Assembly (NCBI GenBank): GCA_007116205.1 | Contig: SKIY01000088.1 | Location: forward strand, 1 to 6,199 | Origin: Candidatus Izemoplasma sp. | GTDB lineage: Bacteria > Bacillota_I > Bacilli_A > Izemoplasmatales > Izemoplasmataceae | Length of the DNA: 6,199 bases | Direction: 5' to 3' | Notes under the pieces: generated by a model | Database searches by the model: none | Seen by the model: only the letters and a program-made list of their open reading frames with translations | Told to the model about the DNA's origin: nothing | In this document: positions 1 through 5,647 of the stretch, piece by piece | How the letters are laid out: the number at the start of each line of letters is the position of its first letter | How positions within the stretch are numbered: position 1 is the stretch's first letter | Made by a program: the position numbers and the translations under genes

Positions 1-833
1 CCTGGATTACTCATTTTAGTTAAAACAACAGTGTTTTTCATCAACCGTTTTTCCATTTGAAAATATTTGGCCAAGGCATAAATAATCAAGTCTCCATCAA
101 CAACACGGCCCGTATGATCAACAACAAGCGCACGATCACCATCGCCATCAAAACTAATCCCAATATCAAGATTATGGGTTTTGACAAGCGCTTCAATAGC
201 CTCTATATGGGTTGAGCCACAGTCAAGATTAATATTCGACCCGTTCGGTGTATCATGAATAACTTTACACTCATCCACAAGCGGTGCGATAATCTTTTGC
301 GCAATACCGCAAGTAGCGCCATTTGCACAATCTAAGCCCACACTCATATAAACATGTTCAAGCTGCATATTTTGAAACAATGTCTCATAAACTTCTGCAA
401 TCTTAGTGGTCTGCTTGAGATATCCTATTTCACTTGTTTGCGTATTCAGTGGTGTATCGAGCAATGCTTCTATTTTAAGTTCATCTTTTTCAGGGACTTT
501 TTCACCCCGTTTAAACAGCTTCAACCCATTATCATAATACGGATTATGTGATGCGGTAATCATCACTGCATCCACTTCCAATACCCGTGCATAATACGCA
601 AGCATCGGCGTTGAAACTACACCAACTTTTTCTACCGTAATGCCCGCACTCATCGCACCAGCCGCAACACTCGCAGCCAGCATATCCCCTGAAATTCGTG
701 TATCTTGTCCAATCACCAGATGCTCAGTTTGTAAAACTGTTTTTAAACTTTGTCCAAGTTTAAACGCCAGTTCAGCATGTAAAAAGTCTCCAGCAATGCC
801 ACGAATACCATCAGTACCAAAATATTTCCCCAT
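1..833 (-). CDS. glmM: Phosphoglucosamine mutase GlmM (C-terminal part beyond window edge)
   Basis: GlmM interconverts glucosamine-6-phosphate and glucosamine-1-phosphate in the cytoplasm, the step after GlmS on the way to UDP-GlcNAc and peptidoglycan. The first 277 codons are present and uninterrupted, out of about 445-450 in the family. The N-terminus MGKYFGTDGIRG is the family hallmark. The catalytic phosphoserine is Ser95 in TASHNP (residues 93-98), and the metal-binding loop DGDGDR is at 229-234. The reading frame is still open at MSNP, close to the conserved VMSNLG of homologues, so domains 1 and 2 and the start of domain 3 are visible. The ATG at 833 is preceded by AGGAGGG (840-846) with 6 nt spacing. 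It lies 49 nt after glmS with no terminator between, so it is probably cotranscribed with glmS. The glmS-then-glmM order is the reverse of Bacillus subtilis. Identification is firm. Confidence 0.97.
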   Translation of the reverse strand, partial: MGKYFGTDGIRGIAGDFLHAELAFKLGQSLKTVLQTEHLVIGQDTRISGDMLAASVAAGAMSAGITVEKVGVVSTPMLAYYARVLEVDAVMITASHNPYYDNGLKLFKRGEKVPEKDELKIEALLDTPLNTQTSEIGYLKQTTKIAEVYETLFQNMQLEHVYMSVGLDCANGATCGIAQKIIAPLVDECKVIHDTPNGSNINLDCGSTHIEAIEALVKTHNLDIGISFDGDGDRALVVDHTGRVVDGDLIIYALAKYFQMEKRLMKNTVVLTKMSNP

Positions 834-839
834 TGCATT

Positions 840-846
840 CCCTCCT
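840..846 (-). promoter_or_regulatory. Ribosome binding site of glmM
   Basis: AGGAGGG on the minus strand, 6 nt before the ATG at 833. It decides the start against an out-of-frame ATG at 838, which has no suitable spacing. The 49-nt glmS-glmM gap holds no hairpin followed by a T run and no evident promoter. Confidence 0.8.
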
Positions 847-882
847 AAACAAACAACACTATTTAACGCTCAAAATCATCCA

Positions 883-2667
883 TTATTCAACCGTAACGCT
901 TTTGGCTAAATTTCTTGGTTTATCAATATCACATCCGCGCTGTAAAGCCGCATAATATGCAATCAACTGCGTTGGTAATACCATCATTGTAGGCCGTAAA
1001 TACTCATGAACGTCCGGTAAGATAATCGCATCATCTTCTTCTGATAAGCTATCGATTGAAATCGTTACTGTCCGAGCACCGCGACTGCGAACCTCATCTA
1101 AATTACTGCGCGTATTTAACGCAATACGCTTATCCGATATAAGCCCAAATACAGGGGTGTTCTCTTCAATTAACGCAATCGTACCATGCTTTAACTCTCC
1201 AGCCGCAAATCCTTCAGCTTGGATATATGAAATCTCTTTTAGCTTCAATGCTGCTTCTAAAGAAACATAATAATCAACGCCACGGCCAATAAAGAACGCA
1301 TTGCGTTTTGTTAAAACAGTTTTTGCCAATGTTTCAACCGCTTCGAAATCTGCAAGGTAAGACTCCATCGCGTGTGCCAGTTCTGATAACGCTTTACGGA
1401 TATCAAAGGTTTGCTTGCCATAAGCATATGCAAGCAACGTTAAAACAATAAGCTGTGCCGTATAAGCCTTTGTTGAAGCGACCGCAATCTCTGGCCCCGC
1501 AAAAATTTCTAAAAAGTAATCCGCTTCCCGTGCAAGCGTTGAAGTCCTTACATTCGTAATCGTCAATACACGATGTTTGAGTTCTTTAATATGGACTAAA
1601 CACGCTCTTAAATCCGCAGTTTCTCCACTTTGAGAAATCAAAACAAAAAACGGCTTCTCAGAAAATGTGGGCGCATGATATGCAAACTCACTGGCAATAT
1701 GCACCTCAACAGGTAGATCCGTCATTTTCTCAAACAAGCGTTTACCGACAAATCCAGCATGCATACTCGTCCCCGCAGCTAAAACATAAACCCGGTCTGA
1801 ATTGTTCAATGCTTCAATAATGTCTGGTTTGATTTTTAATACATCTTCATCAAAGTACTTATTGATAATTGTTCGAACGACAAGGGGTTGTTCCATAATT
1901 TCTTTTAACATAAAATGCGGATATGGTCCCATTTCTGCTAAATTATCATCAAAATCCATTGGTTCAAAAACCATTTCAACAGGACTATTTTCACGATTAA
2001 AGTAACTGACTTTATCTTTTTTAACCACCACGACAGAATAATCATCAAGCGGCGCAAAACAGTCACTATGTTTCGATAAAGCCACCAGATCGCTCGCAAC
2101 GATAAACCCATTGTCACTTTTACCAAGTATAAGCGGACTTTTGTTTTTAGCCGCAACTAAACGATCAGGATGTTTTTGATCGAGAATTAACAACGCATAT
2201 GAACCTTTTAATAGCCCTAACGTTTTTTGAACAGCATCTTTAGTAGACATGTTTTGAGCAAAAGAATCCAGCATCTGAACAATAACTTCCGTATCTGTTT
2301 CACTTTCTAATGTCATGCCATTTAAAAAATCTCTTTTTAATGCTTTATAGTTTTCAATAACACCATTGTGCACCACAACAAAACGTTTTGAATGCGATAC
2401 ATGCGGGTGGGCATTGATTTGATTCACCTTGCCATGCGTTGCCCATCGTGTGTGACCAATCCCAATGCTTGATCGCTCCGCATCTTTAGAAAGGGCTTCT
2501 AAATGCGCAACACGTCCCTGATCTTTGTACATATCAAAACGTTGTTTTTTTTCATTATAAAGACTTAATCCCGCAGAGTCATACCCGCGGTACTCTAATT
2601 TAAACAGGCCATTTAAAACAATAGCTTTTGCATCTTCATTCCCTAAATATCCCACTATTCCACACAT
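883..2667 (-). CDS. glmS: Glutamine-fructose-6-phosphate aminotransferase (isomerizing) GlmS
   Basis: GlmS makes glucosamine-6-phosphate from fructose-6-phosphate and glutamine, the committed step of amino-sugar synthesis for the cell wall, in the cytoplasm. The protein has 594 residues, slightly shorter than the usual 600-610, and is intact. It starts MCGIVGYLG, where Cys2 becomes the N-terminal nucleophile of the class II glutaminase domain (about residues 1-220); GHTRWATHG (71-79) and HNGVIENY (100-107) are also conserved glutaminase motifs. Two SIS sugar-isomerase domains follow. The first has AAGTSMHAG and SQSGETADLRA (about 295-360). The second has LEAALKLKEISYI and GELKHGTIALIE (about 465-505), the latter with the isomerase histidine. 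The C-terminus KSVTVE matches the family tail that closes the active site. The ATG at 2667 has AAGGGGG upstream at 8 nt. The gene has its own promoter and probably reads into glmM. Confidence 0.98.
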   Translation of the reverse strand: MCGIVGYLGNEDAKAIVLNGLFKLEYRGYDSAGLSLYNEKKQRFDMYKDQGRVAHLEALSKDAERSSIGIGHTRWATHGKVNQINAHPHVSHSKRFVVVHNGVIENYKALKRDFLNGMTLESETDTEVIVQMLDSFAQNMSTKDAVQKTLGLLKGSYALLILDQKHPDRLVAAKNKSPLILGKSDNGFIVASDLVALSKHSDCFAPLDDYSVVVVKKDKVSYFNRENSPVEMVFEPMDFDDNLAEMGPYPHFMLKEIMEQPLVVRTIINKYFDEDVLKIKPDIIEALNNSDRVYVLAAGTSMHAGFVGKRLFEKMTDLPVEVHIASEFAYHAPTFSEKPFFVLISQSGETADLRACLVHIKELKHRVLTITNVRTSTLAREADYFLEIFAGPEIAVASTKAYTAQLIVLTLLAYAYGKQTFDIRKALSELAHAMESYLADFEAVETLAKTVLTKRNAFFIGRGVDYYVSLEAALKLKEISYIQAEGFAAGELKHGTIALIEENTPVFGLISDKRIALNTRSNLDEVRSRGARTVTISIDSLSEEDDAIILPDVHEYLRPTMMVLPTQLIAYYAALQRGCDIDKPRNLAKSVTVE

Positions 2668-2675
2668 TTTGTGTT

Positions 2676-2682
2676 CCCCCTT
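2676..2682 (-). promoter_or_regulatory. Ribosome binding site of glmS
   Basis: AAGGGGG on the minus strand, 8 nt before the glmS ATG. It lies in a predicted leader of only about 30 nt. Confidence 0.75.
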
Positions 2683-2703
2683 ATGTACTTAAAACTGATA
2701 TAT

Positions 2704-2732
2704 ATTATATCATACCCGTTTTGAAACCTCAA
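2704..2732 (-). promoter_or_regulatory. Promoter of glmS (-35 and extended -10)
   Basis: The minus strand shows TTGAGG (2727-2732) as -35 box, a 17-nt spacer, and TATAAT (2704-2709) as -10 box with TGA just before it, giving the extended TGnTATAAT form. It matches the vegetative sigma factor consensus closely. The start of transcription should be near 2697, about 30 nt before the glmS ATG. The -35 box sits 3 nt beyond the stop codon of the upstream permease gene, and no terminator separates them, so some read-through from the upstream operon is possible. Confidence 0.88.
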
Positions 2733-2735
2733 TCA

Positions 2736-3464
2736 CTAAAACGTGCGCTTTTGATGTAGCATTACTATCATATATCCATATACAAAAAGCGTATAAAGAA
2801 TAATCCGATAAGGATAAACAAGACCAATCGTCTCCGCATTCATCACATGAATATTCATAAATAAAACATTTATAAAATAACCGACACCGCTAATTTGCTC
2901 AAGACTGACATCAAAGTCAATAAGCATTTCTGATGCAAAATAGCCAAGCAACACCGAAAAAACCGCAAACATATGATTAAACGCCAACGCGACACAACTC
3001 AATAAAAAACTATAAAACACAATAAAAACCGTCAAATCGATGAACAATATCGGTGTAAATAAATGGCTGAGCATACCGTGTGTTGCCCAGCCAATCACCC
3101 CGTAATAAAGCACCACAATACCTGTAAAAACGCATGATACAAAGACAATAATAATCATCTTTGAAAAAATTAAAACGCGATGATGGACACGTTGCAGTAA
3201 AACAATATCGGATGGGGACAAAATAAATAACTGAATCACTAAATACATAACAACAACTAAACTACTCAGTTTAATAAACCCAAATGTCTCCATAAAAAAA
3301 TCTAATACATACAAATCTTGATAAACAACACGGTCAAACACTGGATCAAAAAAGCGACTAAACGCTATAAAAACCCCGATATTAAAAACTATAAAAACCA
3401 TAAAAAATATTTGGGTCTTACGATGCATCAAATAATGTAAATGTAATCGCCATAAAATACTCAT
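2736..3464 (-). CDS. Six-helix membrane protein, probable ABC transporter permease subunit
   Basis: The 242-residue protein is strongly hydrophobic. About six membrane helices can be picked out, near residues 18-38, 63-83, 100-125, 134-162, 165-185 and 214-236. A short basic N-terminus (residues 1-16, rich in His, Arg and Lys) suggests that it faces the cytoplasm. A polar loop, SPSDIVLLQRVHHRVL near 83-98, sits between helices 2 and 3, in a position and style typical of ABC-2 type exporters, where it would meet the ATPase. The ATG at 3464 overlaps the TGA of the ATPase gene by 4 nt (ATGA), and AAGGTGG (3469-3475) precedes it, so the two are translationally coupled and should form one transporter. 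Its sequence family is not one I recognise and its substrate is unknown. The permease role is inferred mainly from topology and from its ATPase neighbour. Confidence 0.8.
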   Translation of the reverse strand: MSILWRLHLHYLMHRKTQIFFMVFIVFNIGVFIAFSRFFDPVFDRVVYQDLYVLDFFMETFGFIKLSSLVVVMYLVIQLFILSPSDIVLLQRVHHRVLIFSKMIIIVFVSCVFTGIVVLYYGVIGWATHGMLSHLFTPILFIDLTVFIVFYSFLLSCVALAFNHMFAVFSVLLGYFASEMLIDFDVSLEQISGVGYFINVLFMNIHVMNAETIGLVYPYRIILYTLFVYGYMIVMLHQKRTF

Positions 3465-4012
3465 AACGCCACCTTCTTCGCGCCTAATACATCAAATACA
3501 TCGGTTTGATGGGTCGCAATAACAAATGCTTCATCACTTTTTGCAATAAGCTTTACAAGTTGTTGTTGCGCAGTTTCATCTAAGCCTGATAACGGTTCAT
3601 CTAACAAATAAAAATCTCGTATTTCCATCATCGCTTGAATCAAATGTATTTTTTGTTTCATTCCTTTTGATAAGGCTTTAAATGGTTTATCAAGATGCGT
3701 TTTTAACATAAACGCATCAATGAGCCACTGCAGACGAATCTTTGAGGCATTGCCTAGGCGTCTCAATAATGTTAAATACTGCCTTGCAGTTAAATATTCA
3801 GGATAATTAATCAGTTCCTCCGCATACATAAACGATCCCTTAAATTCTATCTCACCATCAAAACGTATTAAGCCAGCCATCGCTTTTAAGATTGTTGATT
3901 TACCAGAACCGTTTTCACCTACAAGCAATACCACGCGTGCCTGTGTATCAACCCCATCTACTGTAATAACCGCTTCTTTGTACGTCTTTTTAAACCCTTT
4001 AATCTTCAGCAT
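3461..4012 (-). CDS. ABC transporter ATP-binding protein, compact (183 aa)
   Basis: This ATPase subunit should power the membrane protein encoded next. Motifs appear in the expected order: Walker A GENGSGKST (32-40), signature LSKGMKQK (114-121, a variant of LSGGQ), Walker B FYLLDEP (134-140, catalytic Glu139), D-loop SGLD (142-145) and switch His168 in ATHQT. At 183 residues it is shorter than the usual 200-300 and ends soon after the switch histidine, so it is little more than a minimal nucleotide-binding domain. No clear Q-loop glutamine is visible; YAEE (63-66) stands where it would be expected. The start at 4012 is chosen because homologous sequence begins at MLKIKGFKKTYKEA; an upstream in-frame ATG at 4183 would add 57 residues of shadow sequence from the preceding gene. 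It overlaps that gene by 14 nt and has only a weak Shine-Dalgarno, so translation is probably coupled. The LSKGM form is common in ABC-2 type exporters and bacteriocin immunity ATPases. Confidence 0.93.
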   Translation of the reverse strand: MLKIKGFKKTYKEAVITVDGVDTQARVVLLVGENGSGKSTILKAMAGLIRFDGEIEFKGSFMYAEELINYPEYLTARQYLTLLRRLGNASKIRLQWLIDAFMLKTHLDKPFKALSKGMKQKIHLIQAMMEIRDFYLLDEPLSGLDETAQQQLVKLIAKSDEAFVIATHQTDVFDVLGAKKVAL

Positions 4013-4943
4013 AAAACACCACTTCTGCGTGGATACTCGCGTGAAATACATGAAACGGCTTTGTCCGAATAAACAAAAAATCATCGACGACCATACGGTG
4101 TTTTTCTCCGTTAAACAAATACTCAATAATAATCGGATATCGATGCATCGCAAACAAATCATCTCCATAGGCAAAAGGCACAACGTATGAACAAGTCATC
4201 ATACTATCAAGGCGAATCGGACTAGATTGCAGCGATTTCTCACTTTGAACATCAATCGCTTCACCATAAACAGTTTCAAGCGTTAAAAAAGCATCCATAT
4301 CACCTTCAAAAGTTCTCATATAAGCCATATTTGCAGCCACATTACTATTGAAGTTGACATCAATAATCTCAATGACTGAAGCCGTTTTATTTTCAAGACT
4401 AAAAATCAACCCGACACTATTAGGATATTGATCAAAGTGTTGATGGATATTAAAACGTGTATGCACACTTAAATGCTCAGAATCAAAAGCTTCAAACGTA
4501 TAATGAAAACTGCCAATATCAAGCGTTAACTTTTCTCCGGAAAGGTATTCAACTACCAAACTTGCACGGTCAATATTTATTATTAAATCCTCAGCATATA
4601 CCCCAATCGTAAATAAAAAATTATAACTATAAAAAGGCGCATTTAAAAAATCTACTGCCTCCACAAACTGCAACGTCTCTAAATCAACCGGAACAATCAT
4701 CTCAGAATCTTCACACGTAATCGTTGTTCGAACAATTGCATCTTCTAATGTATGAATCGTTTCTTGATCATTAATCAAAAAAGGAACTGAAAACGTCTCT
4801 AATTCACTCGTATAGGCATACGTATGATTATTGCGCACACTATACGCTTGGAGTTTTTCATTACTATTCACAGCGCGTAAAGATAAAAACAACCCAATCC
4901 CTAATATAGTAATCACCGCAACACTAACGCCGAAGATCTTCAT
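3999..4943 (-). CDS. Membrane-anchored extracellular protein of unknown function
   Basis: I do not recognise the family. The 314-residue protein starts MKIFGVSVAV and has one hydrophobic segment at about 4-22 (ending LFLSLRAV), with no lipobox cysteine, so it looks like an N-terminal anchor with the rest outside the cell. The remainder has alternating patterns typical of beta sheet. A motif occurs twice: YAEDL (116-120) then VEYLSGEK (131-138), and YGDDL (259-263) then IEYLFNGEK (273-281), suggesting two copies of one beta domain. The only cysteines are Cys77 and Cys251, which could pair outside the cell. The ATG at 4943 is preferred to one at 4964 because AAGGAGG (4950-4956) lies 6 nt before it and the anchor then starts at the terminus. 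It overlaps the upstream gene by 20 nt and the ATPase gene by 14 nt, so it belongs with the transporter, perhaps as an extracellular partner or substrate-handling subunit (inference). Confidence 0.82.
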   Translation of the reverse strand: MKIFGVSVAVITILGIGLFLSLRAVNSNEKLQAYSVRNNHTYAYTSELETFSVPFLINDQETIHTLEDAIVRTTITCEDSEMIVPVDLETLQFVEAVDFLNAPFYSYNFLFTIGVYAEDLIINIDRASLVVEYLSGEKLTLDIGSFHYTFEAFDSEHLSVHTRFNIHQHFDQYPNSVGLIFSLENKTASVIEIIDVNFNSNVAANMAYMRTFEGDMDAFLTLETVYGEAIDVQSEKSLQSSPIRLDSMMTCSYVVPFAYGDDLFAMHRYPIIIEYLFNGEKHRMVVDDFLFIRTKPFHVFHASIHAEVVFYAED

Positions 4944-5571
4944 CAATAACCTCCTTAACAACACTAAAATATTCCGTCGTTAATACAAAAACTTCCCAAC
5001 CACCTGTGCGCGCATTAATAAAGAAACGGTAATATTTGCCCACGCCATTCGTAATGTACCCCTCGCCATAGACAGCGACCTTTAACGCCGTATTCGGGTC
5101 AACTTTCATACGGATTTCAACCCGCTCTTCTTCAGTTGTTGATCGTTCATTACTAATGCGACCATCAATATTTGCATCCAGTCCTAAACTAAAACCGCGA
5201 ACATTACCTGAGGTAGAGATTCCAATATTTCCTGATGCACTAAGCTGCACTTTTGATGACTCTGTTAAACGGAAATGGTAAGACTTGTTAATCGGGCTCG
5301 TCCCTTGATTGGTAATAACATACCGAGTTTCTTTTTGAAAAGTTACCGGTTCATTATTCATCACCGTCACTGTTCGCCATCCCCAAAACCTTCTACCACC
5401 AAGCATATCGTAATACTGTTCATAATCCGATTTCGTATAATCGCGCAGTAATTGACCCCCAAAGCGATCAAACCGAATCGATTGATACGTAAGATACTCA
5501 CTCGCAAACACACTGCTTTGAACCATCATAAACGCAAACACAATAATAATACTTAACACTATTTTTTTCAT
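4924..5571 (-). CDS. Secreted protein of unknown family, possible beta-hairpin pore-former-like
   Basis: The 215-residue precursor has a clear Sec signal peptide: MKK, a hydrophobic core (residues 4-17) and a likely cleavage after Val-Phe-Ala (residues 21-23), so the mature protein is about 190 residues. There is no lipobox and no cysteine. An aromatic and basic stretch, GGRRFWGWRTV (58-68), is followed by a beta-rich part. Residues from about 105 to 150 form a Ser/Thr/Gly-rich, alternating segment (LSASGNIGISTSGNVRG, then a Glu-rich STTEEERVEI), and then VDPNTALKVAVYGEGY. That order resembles the inserting hairpin and following strand of aerolysin/ETX-MTX2 pore formers. The match is by pattern only, and the protein is smaller than most of them. 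The ATG at 5571 has GGAGGTG (5576-5582) upstream. The gene opens the four-gene block and its stop codon overlaps the next gene by 20 nt. Function unknown; a secreted effector or bacteriocin-like protein is one hypothesis. Confidence 0.85.
   Translation of the reverse strand: MKKIVLSIIIVFAFMMVQSSVFASEYLTYQSIRFDRFGGQLLRDYTKSDYEQYYDMLGGRRFWGWRTVTVMNNEPVTFQKETRYVITNQGTSPINKSYHFRLTESSKVQLSASGNIGISTSGNVRGFSLGLDANIDGRISNERSTTEEERVEIRMKVDPNTALKVAVYGEGYITNGVGKYYRFFINARTGGWEVFVLTTEYFSVVKEVIDEDLRR
4950..4956 (-). promoter_or_regulatory. Ribosome binding site deciding the start of the anchored protein
   Basis: AAGGAGG on the minus strand, a full Shine-Dalgarno, 6 nt before the ATG at 4943. It lies inside the 3' end of the preceding gene and rules against the in-frame ATG at 4964, which is upstream of it. 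Confidence 0.85.
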
Positions 5572-5575
5572 AATA

Positions 5576-5582
5576 CACCTCC
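5576..5582 (-). promoter_or_regulatory. Ribosome binding site of the secreted protein gene
   Basis: GGAGGTG on the minus strand; its GGAGG core ends 6 nt before the ATG at 5571. It supports that start. Confidence 0.8.
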
Positions 5583-5620
5583 ACTTGATTGATACACCAA
5601 GTTAAGCTATATTTCTTCAT
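5583..5620 (-). other. Short upstream region of the four-gene block; no clear promoter
   Basis: This stretch between the patatin terminator and the Shine-Dalgarno should hold the operon promoter, but I find no good -35/-10 pair. Hexamers such as TATAGC and TTGGTG are present but badly spaced. A small inverted repeat, ACTTG (5598-5602 on the complement) and CAAGT (5583-5587), separated by 10 nt, lies directly before the ribosome binding site; it could be a weak hairpin or a half-operator, or chance. The block may depend on read-through, on an alternative sigma factor, or on an activator. Confidence 0.35.
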
Positions 5621-5647
5621 AAAAAAAAGCGAATCTTACGATTCACT
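5621..5647 (-). terminator. Rho-independent terminator of the patatin gene
   Basis: On the minus strand AGTGAATC (5640-5647) pairs with GATTCGCT (5628-5635) in an 8-bp stem with one G-T wobble, closed by a GTAA tetraloop, and a run of eight T follows directly (5621-5628). The loop contains the patatin stop codon TAA, so the terminator is embedded in the end of the coding sequence. It separates patatin transcription from the downstream block. Confidence 0.88.

Noticed and set aside
354..909. Plus-strand open frames of 65 and 89 codons opposite glmM and the end of glmS.
   Set aside because: They lie antisense to well-conserved genes, have no family features, and lack a convincing ribosome binding site.
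1802..2156. A plus-strand 67-codon frame and a minus-strand 72-codon frame within glmS.
   Set aside because: Both are shadows of glmS, whose frame is fully supported across this stretch.
4013..4183. A 57-residue N-terminal extension of the ABC ATPase, starting at 4183.
   Set aside because: The extension is out-of-frame sequence of the anchored protein, has cysteine-rich low-quality composition, and ATPases of this type begin at MLKIKGFKKTY.
3978..4190. Plus-strand 70-codon frame across the junction of the ATPase and the anchored protein genes.
   Set aside because: Antisense to two supported genes and without recognisable features.
5576..5604. TTGGTG with TGTATT at 17 nt as a promoter of the secreted protein gene.
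   Set aside because: The -10 box would overlap the ribosome binding site and place the transcript start at or after the start codon.
5500..5620. A short minus-strand frame starting at the ATG at 5620, overlapping the start of the secreted protein gene, as a possible leader peptide.
   Set aside because: Its ATG follows directly on the terminator T-run with no ribosome binding site, and it is out of frame with the secreted protein.
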